Shown: positions 55,661-64,000, counted from the first letter of the stretch. The stretch: 64,000 nt of DNA from Campylobacter sp. CN_NE2 (GCF_027797465.1 NZ_CP115608.1:186001-250000); one strand, 5' to 3'. Made by a program: numbers and translations. The notes: generated by a model from the letters alone, not told the origin.

Positions 55661-56299
55661 TTAAATTTTTGCAGTTTTTATGCGTTCTTTAAAATCAGGC
55701 ATGATTTTAGCGATAAATTCGTAAAATTCGCTTCTATGGTGCGGGTAGATTAAATGTGTTAGCTCGTGCAGAACGACATATTCGATAAATTTAAAATCTT
55801 TTTTTACCAAATTTAAAGAGAAATTTATATAACCTTTTTTGTGGTTGCAGCTGCCCCAGCGAGTCTCCATTTTGCGAAATACAACGCGATTTACAGGGCG
55901 ATTTACAAAGGGTAAAAATTGAGCGATAAATTCATTGCAGATTTTTTTAAGCTCTAAATGTGCAAATTTATAAATTTCGTTTTTATCTTTTGCAAATATC
56001 CTATCTTGCGTGATTTCAACATTTTTAAATTTATCATTTAGCTCAAATTTATAAACCTTGCCAAATAGCTTTATCTCGTCATTTTCTATCTTTTTTTGTT
56101 CCACTTTTAAAAGCGTTTTTTCCACCCACGCCGTGTGTTTATCTATAAAATCCTTACAATCTTGCAAAGTAAAACTTTTTGGCACACTCGATTTTATCTC
56201 GCCGTTTTTAGAAATTTTAATCCTAGCGTATTTTACAGCCTTAAATTCGATTAAAACGCTAAAATTTGCAAATTCTAAACTAGCCGTTTGTTTTGCCAT
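55661..56299 (-). CDS. YgjP-like zinc metallopeptidase (DUF45, M48-related)
   Basis: A 212-residue YgjP/WLM-like protein. The zinc motif HELTH with a following HHRSEFY is seen in VVLHELTHLIYPHHRSEFY (about 175-193), and the conserved RWGSCNHKKGYINFSLNLV segment lies just before it. The N-terminal half (about 10-90) is a variable beta domain. In other bacteria such genes often sit with type I restriction genes; none is here. The start overlaps the end of the MATE gene by 25 nt, so they form one operon. Confidence 0.85.
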   Translation of the reverse strand: MAKQTASLEFANFSVLIEFKAVKYARIKISKNGEIKSSVPKSFTLQDCKDFIDKHTAWVEKTLLKVEQKKIENDEIKLFGKVYKFELNDKFKNVEITQDRIFAKDKNEIYKFAHLELKKICNEFIAQFLPFVNRPVNRVVFRKMETRWGSCNHKKGYINFSLNLVKKDFKFIEYVVLHELTHLIYPHHRSEFYEFIAKIMPDFKERIKTAKI

Positions 56300-57597
56300 T
56301 TTTTACTCTTCCAGCGAAGTGTGTTTGCTAATCCCCTTAGCCACTCATCGCAAAAAAATCCTATCCAAACGCCTAAAATTCCAACTCCGTAGTGAATTCC
56401 AAGCAAATATCCAACCGGGATTGACACGCCCCACATAAAAATTAATCCCATGTAAAACGGAAATCTAGCGTCCCCGCTAGCACGAAGTGCATTTACAAAA
56501 ACGATATTTAGCGTTCGCCCGATTTCAAGGGCGATTGTAAGGTAAAAAAGCGGACGCATTACGCTTTTGTGTTCATCGCTTAAATTTACGATTTCCATTA
56601 TAATTTCACGCCCAAAAAATACGATCGCTATGAAAAACGCAGTGGCTATTAGACCAAATTTAAGAGCTTTAAAAGTGTGATTATAGGCTTCTTGCATAGC
56701 ATTTGCCCCAACCATGCGACCGACGATGACTTCATTTGCCATGCTTATCGCACTTCCTGCAAAAAATATAAAGCTTGAAATTTGAAAATAAATGGTTTGC
56801 ACGGTAAGACTTGCTTCGCCCATACTCGCTACAAAGGCAAAAGCAACCATATACTGCGTTATCCAAAGCAAATTTTCTCCGGCACTTGGAAGTCCGACGG
56901 AGAGAATTTTGCGTAAAATCGTGGTGCTTAAATTTAAAAACATAGCTAGATAAAATTTGATTTTTATCACTTTTACGGCGATTATGAAAAATAGCGTTAC
57001 GCCGATGATACGAGCTGTTATGGTGCTAATGCCAATACCAGCTAGACCATAAAACGGCAGTCCAAAAGGCTGAAATAGGGCGATATAGTTTCCCGTAAGT
57101 GTGATTAAATTCATAATCACAGCGATAATGATAATATAGTTTGCGTATCCATAGACCCGCACCACAGCTGACATTAAAATCGCCAAAGCATCGATTGCAA
57201 AAACAATGCTAATGATTTTAAGATAAATCGCACTATCTGCTAAAAGCTCGCTAGGCACCTGCAAAAGTCTTAGTAAATTCGGTGCAAAAGCAAAGACAAA
57301 AGCACCACACACAAGCCCCAAAAATGCGTTAAAAACTATGCTTGTGTGGATTGCTTTTAGGGCTAGGATTTTATTTTTTGCGCCGATTGCCTGTGCGACT
57401 ACGACTGAGCAACCGACGGCTAAAAAGCCAAAAATGGTGATAAAAAGTAAGAAAATTTGATTTCCCGCACCAAGAGCGCCTACTAGTTTTACATTTACCA
57501 AACTTATCATATATGTGTTTATTAATGCAGTTAGTAGCCTTAATGACATATCGATATAAATGGCACCGCTTAGGCGGAAAAGCGAAACTTCTTTCAT
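56275..57597 (-). CDS. MATE-family multidrug / toxin exporter
   Basis: A 440-residue MATE carrier with twelve membrane segments in two related halves. These are LINTYMISLVNVKLVGALGAGNQIF, then VAQAIGAKN in the first half, and GLPSAGENLLWITQYMVAFAFVA, then VGRMVGANAMQEAY in the second. The latter pair of motifs is diagnostic of the family. Substrate drugs or metabolites are unknown; Na+ or H+ drives export. A TTG at 57600 precedes ATG 57597 in frame; the ATG is preferred because AGAGAG is too close to the TTG. Confidence 0.9.
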   Translation of the reverse strand: MKEVSLFRLSGAIYIDMSLRLLTALINTYMISLVNVKLVGALGAGNQIFLLFITIFGFLAVGCSVVVAQAIGAKNKILALKAIHTSIVFNAFLGLVCGAFVFAFAPNLLRLLQVPSELLADSAIYLKIISIVFAIDALAILMSAVVRVYGYANYIIIIAVIMNLITLTGNYIALFQPFGLPFYGLAGIGISTITARIIGVTLFFIIAVKVIKIKFYLAMFLNLSTTILRKILSVGLPSAGENLLWITQYMVAFAFVASMGEASLTVQTIYFQISSFIFFAGSAISMANEVIVGRMVGANAMQEAYNHTFKALKFGLIATAFFIAIVFFGREIIMEIVNLSDEHKSVMRPLFYLTIALEIGRTLNIVFVNALRASGDARFPFYMGLIFMWGVSIPVGYLLGIHYGVGILGVWIGFFCDEWLRGLANTLRWKSKKWQNKRLV

Positions 57598-57758
57598 CAA
57601 CTCTCTTTTGTAAATTTGGAATTTTTGTGAATTTGGTCTGATATTTTAGCTAAAAGTTATAAATTTAAAGCAAATTCGCAAAAAATCTTTATTTGTAATA
57701 AATTTTTTAACTAAATTTCTGTAAAATTAAAAAATTTATTCAGCAAGGGTATTTAAAT

Positions 57759-59699
57759 TTGGCATTAGTTGATTTGATTGATGTAACTAAAAAATTCGGT
57801 TCAAATGTCGTTTTGGACGCTGTAAATTTTAGTGTCAATGACAAAGAACGCATCGCTATCATCGGTAAAAACGGCGGCGGAAAATCAACTTTAATGAAAA
57901 TTTTATGTGGAATTTATGAAGTCGATGATGGCAGAGTAGTAACGCAAAATAACATAAATATCCAAATGCTAGAACAAGCCCCAAAATTTAGCGAAAATCT
58001 ATCCGTAAAAGATGTTTTACGAAACGAAGCAAAGGAAATTTATAACGCCATAGCCGAATACGGCGAGATTTTAGATCAAATCGCAAACGAGCCGGATGAT
58101 AAAGATTTACTTGCGTATCAAGATAGACTTATTAAATTTATAGATTCAAAAGACGGCTGGAATATCGACAATAAAATCGAGCGAATTTTAGTGCATTTCA
58201 AGCTAAAAGAGTATGAAAATCGCTCTGCTTGCACACTAAGCGGCGGCGAAATTCGTCGTGTTGCTCTTGGGGGACTAATCTTAAAAAAGCCTGATATTTT
58301 GTTGCTTGATGAGCCGACAAACCACCTTGATGTCTATATGGTTAAATTTTTGGAAGAATTCTTACTAAATTCAAAACAAACTATCGTTTTTATTTCGCAC
58401 GATAGATATTTTATCGATAGACTTGCGACGCGTTGCGTGGAGCTTGAAGACGGGCATTTAAGCAATTTTGACGGCGGTTATGCAAACTATTTAGAAAAAA
58501 AACAAGAAATGTTAGCAAGTCTTCAAAAGTCCCATGAAACACTACTTAAACAGCTAAAATACGAAGAAGAGTGGCTTAGACGGGGCGTAAAAGCAAGGCT
58601 TAAACGCAACGAAGGCAGAAAAGCTAGAATTTTAGCTATGCGAGAAGAAGCCAAAAAAAATCCGGGCGCAATCCGAAAAGTAAAACTCGAACTCGAACGC
58701 GCAAACAAGAGCTTTAACAAAGGCGGACTTGATGAAAATCGCCGTAAAATGCTTTTTGAATTTAAAAATGTCAGCAAAAAACAGAACGAAAAAACGCTAT
58801 TTTCAAATTTTAACGCTAGGGTCTTGCAAGGCGAGAGAATCGGCATAGTAGGGGCTAATGGCGCAGGCAAAAGCACACTTTTAAAGATTATGCTTGGCGA
58901 GAGTAAAATCGACGGCGGCGAAATCAAACGGGGCGATATTAAAATCGGCTATTTTGATCAAAGCAGAACGGGCATTAGCGATGATAAGAGCTTGATTGAA
59001 ATTTTCTGCCCAAACGGCGGCGACCATATAATGGTTAGAGGGCATTATATGCATGTCTATGGGTATCTTAAAAACTTTTTATTTCCAAAAGAGTTTTTGG
59101 ATAAGCCTGTAAGCGTGTTAAGCGGTGGCGAGAGAAATCGCCTAGCTTTGGCAAAGCTTTTTACGCAAGAGTTTGATTGTTTGATTTTAGATGAGCCGAC
59201 AAATGACCTTGACATCGCCACTATAAACATTTTAGAAGAGTATTTGATGAGTTTTGAAGGTGCCGTTATCGTCGTCAGCCACGATAGATATTTTGTCGAT
59301 AAAATCACAAATAAACTTTGGGCGTTTGAAAACGGAAATATAGATCAAATTTATGTGCCATATAGCGAGTATTTGGAGTATGAAGATGAGATAAAAGAGC
59401 TTGATGAAATCGAAAAAGAATTCGATAGCAAAAAGCCAAACGACGCAAACAAAAAAGAAAAAACACAAAGCGCAAAACTCTCATACAAACAAAGCAAAAT
59501 CCTTGAAGAATATCCTGCCCTAATCGAAGCCTTAGAAATTCGCATAAAAGAGCTAAACAAAGCACTCTCAACGCCTGAAATTTACCAAGAAGTCGGAATT
59601 CAAACGCTTTTTGAAGAGCTTGAAGAGAAAAAAGGCGATTTGTATAATATGGAAAACGAATACTACGAAGTTTTATCGATTGCTGAGAATTTAAAATAA
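57759..59699 (+). CDS. ABC-F family ATPase (Uup/Ettlike translation factor)
   Basis: A 646-residue soluble tandem ABC protein with no membrane domain. Cassette 1 has Walker A GKNGGGKST (36-44), signature LSGGEIRRVALGG and DEPTNHLD. The linker (about 250-320) is very basic (RRGVKARLKRNEGRKARI), as in Uup. Cassette 2 has GANGAGKST, LSGGERNRLALAK and DEPTNDLD. A C-terminal coiled coil (about 575-640) also fits Uup. Such proteins act on ribosomes or on DNA structures. The start is TTG 57759 with AAGGG 9 nt upstream. Confidence 0.9.
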   Translation: MALVDLIDVTKKFGSNVVLDAVNFSVNDKERIAIIGKNGGGKSTLMKILCGIYEVDDGRVVTQNNINIQMLEQAPKFSENLSVKDVLRNEAKEIYNAIAEYGEILDQIANEPDDKDLLAYQDRLIKFIDSKDGWNIDNKIERILVHFKLKEYENRSACTLSGGEIRRVALGGLILKKPDILLLDEPTNHLDVYMVKFLEEFLLNSKQTIVFISHDRYFIDRLATRCVELEDGHLSNFDGGYANYLEKKQEMLASLQKSHETLLKQLKYEEEWLRRGVKARLKRNEGRKARILAMREEAKKNPGAIRKVKLELERANKSFNKGGLDENRRKMLFEFKNVSKKQNEKTLFSNFNARVLQGERIGIVGANGAGKSTLLKIMLGESKIDGGEIKRGDIKIGYFDQSRTGISDDKSLIEIFCPNGGDHIMVRGHYMHVYGYLKNFLFPKEFLDKPVSVLSGGERNRLALAKLFTQEFDCLILDEPTNDLDIATINILEEYLMSFEGAVIVVSHDRYFVDKITNKLWAFENGNIDQIYVPYSEYLEYEDEIKELDEIEKEFDSKKPNDANKKEKTQSAKLSYKQSKILEEYPALIEALEIRIKELNKALSTPEIYQEVGIQTLFEELEEKKGDLYNMENEYYEVLSIAENLK

Positions 59700-59757
59700 T
59701 CCAAATTTACTAATTCGTGCTAATATTTGCAAATTTAAAATTTACAAAAGGAAAAAA

Positions 59758-60963
59758 ATGGTTTGGTTTTTGGTGTTTTTATACATTATTTACACGATTT
59801 ACAAGATTTTTTTGTCGAATTTAGAGCTAAATTTTGTGCGTCAGAAAATGAACGAAAAAGCCGTAGTTTTAAGCGAAGAAGATTATAAACAAGCGGCAAA
59901 AACTGCAATCATAAATCAAAAATTTAGCATTTTTAGCGATTTTTACGGGCTTTTAGTTGCCGTTTTTTGGATAGTTTTTGGGGCTAGTTTTTTGCAGAAT
60001 TTCATCTATGAAAGTGGCGTTTTTCAAAACGAAATTTTTAAAGCAACTGCCCTTGTCGTAGCATTTTTGATAATAAATTCGCTTCTTAGTTTGCCACTTG
60101 ATATTTATAGCTCGTTTGTAAAAGATAAAAAGCTTGGTTTTTCAAATATGACGCCAAAAATTTTTATCATCGACACGCTAAAATCGCTTCTTTTAATGCT
60201 TATTTTTGGCTCGTTGTTTGTTTGTGCGTTGATATTTTGCATACAAAATTTAGGGAATTTTTGGTGGATTTGGGCGTTTTTGTTTAGTTTTTGCGTGATT
60301 TTGCTTATAAATTTGATCTATCCGACCATTATCGCGCCGATGTTTAATAAAATGTCGCCACTGCAAGACGGCGAATTAAAAGAGCAAATTTGCGAACTTT
60401 TACAAAAATGCGGATTTAAATCAAGCGGTGTTTTTGTCATGGACGCAAGCAAACGAGATAAACGCTTAAATGCCTATTTTGGTGGATTTGGTGCAACAAA
60501 AAAGGTTGTGTTGTTTGATACGCTTATTGAAAAACTAACTCAAAATGAAATTCTTGCGGTCTTAGGGCATGAGCTAGGGCATTTTAAACACGGCGATATT
60601 TTGAAAAATATCGCACTTAGCTTTGTGCTTTTGGGCGTGATTTTTGCGGTATTTGGAAATATGCCAAGTTCCGTTTTTTCTAGCCTAAATTTAAAGCTTG
60701 ACGGCGGGGCGATTTTGGTTTTTATGATTTTGTTTTTGCCGATTTTACAGGCATTTTTAGAGCCTTTGGTTTCTAAATTTAGCCGTATGCACGAGTTTGG
60801 AGCCGACGAATTTGCTAGTAGCGTTCGCAATAAAGATGATATGATAAGTGCTTTAACAAAGCTTGGTAGCGAAAACAAGGCGTTTCCGATTTCGCACAAA
60901 ATTTACTCGGCTGTGTATCACTCGCACCCAAGCCTTTATGAGCGTATCGAAGAGCTAAAATGA
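59758..60963 (+). CDS. M48 (Ste24-like) membrane zinc metallopeptidase
   Basis: A 401-residue Ste24/CAAX-protease-like integral membrane enzyme. Several helices in the first 210 residues include LLINLIYPTIIAPMFNKMSPL. The zinc motif is HELGH in VLGHELGHFKHGD (about 270-282), and the third-ligand region is RMHEFGADEFASS (about 343-355). The end HPSLYERIEELK is the usual family terminus. In bacteria it acts in membrane protein quality control. The stop overlaps prmC by 4 nt. Confidence 0.93.
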   Translation: MVWFLVFLYIIYTIYKIFLSNLELNFVRQKMNEKAVVLSEEDYKQAAKTAIINQKFSIFSDFYGLLVAVFWIVFGASFLQNFIYESGVFQNEIFKATALVVAFLIINSLLSLPLDIYSSFVKDKKLGFSNMTPKIFIIDTLKSLLLMLIFGSLFVCALIFCIQNLGNFWWIWAFLFSFCVILLINLIYPTIIAPMFNKMSPLQDGELKEQICELLQKCGFKSSGVFVMDASKRDKRLNAYFGGFGATKKVVLFDTLIEKLTQNEILAVLGHELGHFKHGDILKNIALSFVLLGVIFAVFGNMPSSVFSSLNLKLDGGAILVFMILFLPILQAFLEPLVSKFSRMHEFGADEFASSVRNKDDMISALTKLGSENKAFPISHKIYSAVYHSHPSLYERIEELK

Positions 60964-61760
60964 CGATAAATGAAGCGTTAAAATTTGCTAAAATTCGCGT
61001 AAATTCAGACTTCGTCGCAAGGGAAATCATCAAATTTTGCGAAAATTTTACAAATGAGAGTTTGGTTTTAAATTTAAACGCCAAGCTTAGCGATTTTGAC
61101 AAATTTTCTCACGCCGTCGAGCGTTTTGCCGGTGGCGTTCCGCTCGAATATATCACAAATAAAGCCGAATTTTTCGGACTTGATTTTTTTGTCGATGAAA
61201 GGGTCTTGATCCCGCGTTTTGAAACCGAAATTTTGGTAAAAAAGGTGCTAAATATCGCTTCAAATTTTAAAAATCCAAAAATTTGCGAAATCGGCACAGG
61301 TAGCGGGATAATCAGCATTTGCCTAAGAAAAAATTTGCGTGGCGCAAAAATCATCGCAACCGATATTTCAGAAAGTGCGATCAAAGTCGCTAAGCTAAAT
61401 GCTAAAAAACACGGCGCAAAAATCGAATTTAGACACACTTCGCTTATGGACGGCGTGGAAGGCGAATTTGACATAATCGTTTCAAATCCGCCGTATATCG
61501 CAAATTCTTACGAGCTAGACGCTAGGGTTTTAAACGAGCCAAAAATCGCACTTTTTGGCGGAGAAGTCGGCAACGAAATTTTAGAAAAAATCGTGCAAAT
61601 CGCCAAAACTAGGGCAAAATTTTTAGCTTGTGAAATGGGATACGATCAAAAAGAGAGTATGGAAAAAATTTTGCAAAACGCAAATTTTCACGCTATTTTT
61701 TACAAAGATTTAGCAGGGTTTGATCGCGGTTTTAGCGCAAAAAACAGAAACTTGGTATAA
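60960..61760 (+). CDS. prmC: Peptide chain release factor N5-glutamine methyltransferase
   Basis: PrmC methylates the GGQ glutamine of RF1 and RF2. The 266-residue product has an N-terminal helical domain with GGVPLEYITNKAEFFGLDFFV and VLIPRFETEILV. The SAM domain has CEIGTGSGIISICL and the catalytic IIVSNPPYIAN (NPPY). It is complete. It overlaps the Ste24-like gene by 4 nt, and its 3' end contains a TATAAT that could serve the next gene. Confidence 0.95.
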   Translation: MTINEALKFAKIRVNSDFVAREIIKFCENFTNESLVLNLNAKLSDFDKFSHAVERFAGGVPLEYITNKAEFFGLDFFVDERVLIPRFETEILVKKVLNIASNFKNPKICEIGTGSGIISICLRKNLRGAKIIATDISESAIKVAKLNAKKHGAKIEFRHTSLMDGVEGEFDIIVSNPPYIANSYELDARVLNEPKIALFGGEVGNEILEKIVQIAKTRAKFLACEMGYDQKESMEKILQNANFHAIFYKDLAGFDRGFSAKNRNLV

Positions 61761-61761
61761 T
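61756..61761 (+). promoter_or_regulatory. Possible internal -10 box before the UDG-like gene
   Basis: TATAAT overlaps the prmC stop codon and is 24 nt before ATG 61786, with CAAAGG as ribosome site. It could give the UDG-like gene its own start, although read-through from prmC is equally likely. Confidence 0.4.
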
Positions 61762-61785
61762 TTTAAAAAAACGCAAAGGCAAAAA

Positions 61786-62433
61786 ATGACAAAATCGCAA
61801 ATTTACAGGCTTTATTGTTACAGGGCATTTGGTTATAAGTATGTCGATGAAGGCTTTTTGCTCGAAGATTACGATATTTGGTTTGATGATTTGGATAAAT
61901 TAAAAAAAGAGCTTAAATTTTGCAATCTTTGCGAACTCTGCAAAACACGCAACAATGTGCTAATCCCAAGCGGAAATGAAAACGCAAAAATAATGATAGT
62001 TTTTGAAAGCCCCGGTTTTAGCGCAGATAAAAATGCGACGGCTTACAACGGACAGCTTGGCGAGAAGTTTTTTGAGATTTTTGAAGAGGTCGTCGGTGTG
62101 AGTGTAAAAGAGTGCTACACGACATTTTTGATGAAGTGCAGAATTCCGCAAAATAGGAAAATCGATAGAAATTTACTGCTAAAATGTGCGCCGTATTTAA
62201 GCGATGAAATTCGCATTTTAAAGCCAAAAGCAGTGCTTAGTTTTGGCGAACTTTGCGCGAAAGTTTTACTTAGAAATGATAATCTGCCTAGCCTTGATAT
62301 TATCCACGGAAGCCTTTTTAAAGATAGCGGGATTACCTATATACCGACATTTGGAGTAAATTTTTTGCTTTCAAACCCAAGTAGGATTGATGATTTTAAA
62401 AGCGATTTAGAAAAAATTAAGCAGTCTTTGTGA
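61786..62433 (+). CDS. Uracil-DNA glycosylase superfamily protein (family 4-like)
   Basis: A 215-residue protein whose centre matches family 4 UDG. Cluster-type cysteines FCNLCELCKTRNNVL (about 45-59), ESPGFSADKNATAYNGQLGEKFF in place of GEAPGxxE..G.PFVG, then FLMKCRIPQNRK, LLKCAPYLSDEIRILKPKAVLSFG. The two late cysteines complete four ligands for a 4Fe-4S cluster. The C-terminal histidine motif is altered (IPTFGVNFLLSNPSRID, where HPS is usual), so activity is uncertain. ATG 61786 is chosen; an upstream ATG lies inside prmC. Confidence 0.8.
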   Translation: MTKSQIYRLYCYRAFGYKYVDEGFLLEDYDIWFDDLDKLKKELKFCNLCELCKTRNNVLIPSGNENAKIMIVFESPGFSADKNATAYNGQLGEKFFEIFEEVVGVSVKECYTTFLMKCRIPQNRKIDRNLLLKCAPYLSDEIRILKPKAVLSFGELCAKVLLRNDNLPSLDIIHGSLFKDSGITYIPTFGVNFLLSNPSRIDDFKSDLEKIKQSL

Positions 62434-62517
62434 ATTTTAAGCTTATAAGCCTTAATAACTTTGCGAATTTTAAATTTTCGTATCGTTTTTGCTATACGAC
62501 CCGAATTTACATAACCT

Positions 62518-62624
62518 GTCATTCTGAGCGAAACGGAGTGTAGCGAAGAATCTTTTATTTGAATTTATGAGTTAGTTATTTGCGAATTTAAATTTACGAG
62601 ATACTTCGCTTCGCTCAGTATGAC
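62518..62624. repeat. GTCATTCTGAGCG-type repeat pair
   Basis: The forward unit at 62518-62552 (GTCATTCTGAGCG..GTAGCGAAGAATC) and the inverted unit at 62600-62624 (GATACTTCGCTTCGCTCAG, TATGAC) form a facing pair. This GTCATTCTGAGCGAAGCGAAGAATC motif is a common bacterial intergenic repeat from general knowledge. It lies downstream of the UDG-like gene. Confidence 0.7.
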
Positions 62625-62655
62625 GAAAATTTGTCATTGCGAATTTGTTTAATCT

Positions 62656-62820
62656 GTCATTGCGAGAATTTGCGTAGCAAATTCGTGGCAATCCAGTTCA
62701 AACAGCGAAGTCGTTTATTAAAGAAAATTTAGGCTCATAGCTCAAATTTACAAAATCTAAAAACGCATTTCGGCATTGCTGGATTGCTTCGTCGTTGCTT
62801 CGCAACTTTTCGTAATGACA
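62656..62820. repeat. R3 repeat units (GTCATTGCGAG family), facing pair
   Basis: The forward unit 62656-62694 (GTCATTGCGAGAATTTGCG..GGCAATCC) is nearly the same as units 1 and 3 at 41.4 and 41.6 kb. The inverted unit 62781-62820 (GGATTGCTTCG..TAATGACA) closes the pair. Between them is 86 nt of AT-rich sequence. No gene is seen in 62434-63025, which holds only repeats and the poly-G promoter. Confidence 0.75.
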
Positions 62821-62960
62821 ATGGAAAAATTTGTATAATTTTTGATGGGTAATATGCTTATCCTACGAAGCTAGGTAGCCAAAAAAAATGCCAATTTTAC
62901 AACTCATAAAATAAATGTTACAAATTTTCACAAAATTTTTATTTAAAGCAAAATTCTTAA

Positions 62961-63000
62961 AAATTTAAGCAAATTCTTGGGGGGGGGGGGGTATTATAAT
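62961..63000 (+). promoter_or_regulatory. Poly-G phase-variable promoter cassette, copy 2
   Basis: AAATTTAAGCAAATTCTTG (from 62961) leads into an uninterrupted G13 (62979-62991), followed by TATTATAAT with a TATAAT at 62995-63000. AAAGGAT and ATG 63026 follow within 26 nt. The block before the G tract is identical to copy 1 at 35445. An imperfect tandem copy of it (ATTTAAAGCAAAATTCTTA) lies just upstream at 62941. G-tract length changes would vary the distance between promoter elements. Confidence 0.72.
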
Positions 63001-63025
63001 GTAAAAGTTTTTATAAAGGATATAA

Positions 63026-63631
63026 ATGTCAAAAACAAAGCAAAATTTGCAAATTTCCACACCAAATTTATCAGAAGCGCAAAAATACATAAAATCTTGG
63101 AATAATGACAAAGAAAACGAGCATTACAGGGTGCAAGAAAAGGCACTTAATCAGCTTTTTCAGGCTTATTCTGAAAACACCGATTTGATTAAAATTTTGC
63201 TCAAATCGGCTGCTTTAAATGACTTTTACAGCACAAATATATTTTCGATTTATGAAATGGCAAAGCACATAAAAGAGCTAAAAATCGATGAAAGCTTGCA
63301 AAAAGGCGACGCAAATTTGGTAAATAAAATAGCGAAGATTAAGATAAAAGAAAAAGAGAGAAATTTCTACTCTTTTGCTAGCAAATACTGCTCTTTTCAC
63401 AATCCGGATGAATTTCCTATTTATGATTCTTATGTCGCAAAAATCTTGTTGTATTTCGACAAAAAAGACAAATTTTCAAAATTTAGTCAAAACGATTTGA
63501 AAAATTATCCAACATATAAAAACGCAATATTTGAATTTAGAAAATTTTATGACTTAGAAGAATTTAGTATCAAAAAGTTAGACCAATATTTATGGCTATT
63601 AGGAAAAGAAAAATTTAATAAATTTAAATAA
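63026..63631 (+). CDS. Conserved-looking protein of unknown function behind the poly-G promoter
   Basis: The function is not recognised with certainty. The 201-residue product is soluble and helical, with no signal or membrane helix. The most family-like part is FYSFASKYCSFHNPDEFPIYDSYVAKILLYF (split here for reading; about residues 118-148), then LKNYPTYKNAIFEFRKFYDL and KKLDQYLWLLGKEKF. I recall similar KYCS.HNP..FPIYDS proteins of unknown role scattered among bacteria, possibly with a helix-hairpin-helix-like fold; this is only an impression. The poly-G tract 35 nt upstream implies variable expression. An exported protein follows 11 nt later. Confidence 0.62.
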   Translation: MSKTKQNLQISTPNLSEAQKYIKSWNNDKENEHYRVQEKALNQLFQAYSENTDLIKILLKSAALNDFYSTNIFSIYEMAKHIKELKIDESLQKGDANLVNKIAKIKIKEKERNFYSFASKYCSFHNPDEFPIYDSYVAKILLYFDKKDKFSKFSQNDLKNYPTYKNAIFEFRKFYDLEEFSIKKLDQYLWLLGKEKFNKFK

Positions 63632-63642
63632 AAGGATAAAAA

Positions 63643-64000
63643 ATGAGAAAGATTTTATGTTTTATCATTGCGATAATGGGTTTTGTAAATGCACAAAACA
63701 ACGACGACATAAAAATAAATGTTGTAAAAAATTTTTACAATAATAGCGATTTGTCGGAAAACGCAAAAAAATTTGGAACAGCTTCATTTAAAACTGCTAT
63801 TTCTGATGGTGAAGCAGCAGGTTGTTTGGATTTTGATCCAGTTGTCAGCGGACAAGAAATTTGCGATAAACCAAAATATGATTTCAAAGCAATAGGCTCA
63901 GATGAAGTCGAAGTTACGCAAACTTGTGATTATGGTGGCGACAATCCACTAGATATAAAAACCATAGTCTATGCACTAAAATGCAAACAAAATGAGTGCA
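63643..64000 (+). CDS. Exported protein of unknown function (3' truncated by window)
   Basis: An open frame runs from ATG 63643 (AAAGGAT upstream) past the window end. The first 119 residues show a signal peptide MRKILCFIIAIMGFVNAQ, cleaved near residue 17. An acidic, Asn- and Lys-rich mature part follows with several cysteines (GCLDFDP, QEICDK, QTCDYGGD, ALKCKQNEC), suggesting disulphides in the periplasm. No family is recognised. It is 11 nt after the 63026 gene and so shares the poly-G promoter. Confidence 0.6.
   Translation, partial: MRKILCFIIAIMGFVNAQNNDDIKINVVKNFYNNSDLSENAKKFGTASFKTAISDGEAAGCLDFDPVVSGQEICDKPKYDFKAIGSDEVEVTQTCDYGGDNPLDIKTIVYALKCKQNEC

Overview
The window is one contiguous piece of a low-GC, AAATTT-rich epsilonproteobacterial chromosome, most probably a Campylobacter species. 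The evidence is gene content and order rather than a marker gene. A futalosine-pathway mqnC, short RecG and PriA forms, and an agmatine deiminase / N-carbamoylputrescine amidase pair are all present. Several blocks match, from memory, the C. jejuni order: MFS - small membrane protein - hemL - cytochrome c - folD - lepB; rpiB - small coiled coil - apt - dedA - pepA - ychF; M23 peptidase - PgbA-like - glcD. The species cannot be named from this sequence. There are no rRNA or tRNA genes, CRISPR arrays, prophages or complete insertion sequences. TTG and GTG starts with good AAGGA ribosome sites are frequent (queC, ybeY, feoB, the ABC-F gene, glcD, an MFS gene).

Layout. 1-9.6 kb: Crp/Fnr tail with a suspected local frame disruption, metallophosphoesterase, psd, pseudopilin, priA, queC/ybeY, recG, inactive M16 homologue. 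9.6-17 kb: mqnC - NfeD - SPFH operon, two MFS carriers, two small membrane proteins, hemL, cytochrome c. 17-29.4 kb: folD, lepB, rpiB to ychF, Crp/Fnr, NUDIX, mgtE, M23 peptidase, PgbA-like, glcD. 29.4-36.8 kb: repeat-rich stretch with an unknown membrane gene, rbn-like, comEC-like, ppk, and a two-gene accessory unit behind a poly-G promoter. 36.8-46.5 kb: AsmA-like, groESL with a CIRCE operator, repeats, DUF4298, ispG, dnaB, and a large unknown membrane protein. 46.5-54.4 kb: second pilin, TAXI/TRAP transporter, Cys-rich protein plus a FeoA-FeoB fusion, aguB. 54.4-64 kb: a G-quadruplex-prone hairpin, aguA, YgjP-like peptidase, MATE, ABC-F, M48 peptidase, prmC, UDG-like protein, a repeat cluster, then a second poly-G promoter driving two unknown genes.

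The most interesting structure lies between genes. (1) Two unlinked accessory loci share the same 18-bp block followed by a long G tract (G9-A-G9 and G13) that ends directly on a TATAAT-type -10 box. This looks like a reusable phase-variable promoter cassette. (2) A family of roughly 80-130-nt elements (five copies and one possible relative) starts within about 50 nt of a stop codon. Each has a partly conserved core with an internal hairpin, flanked by long arms that pair with each other but differ in sequence from copy to copy. (3) Two further palindromic repeat families are present: CGTAGGGTGGG..GCCCACC units flanking an unknown gene, and GTCATTGCGAG-type units in two clusters.
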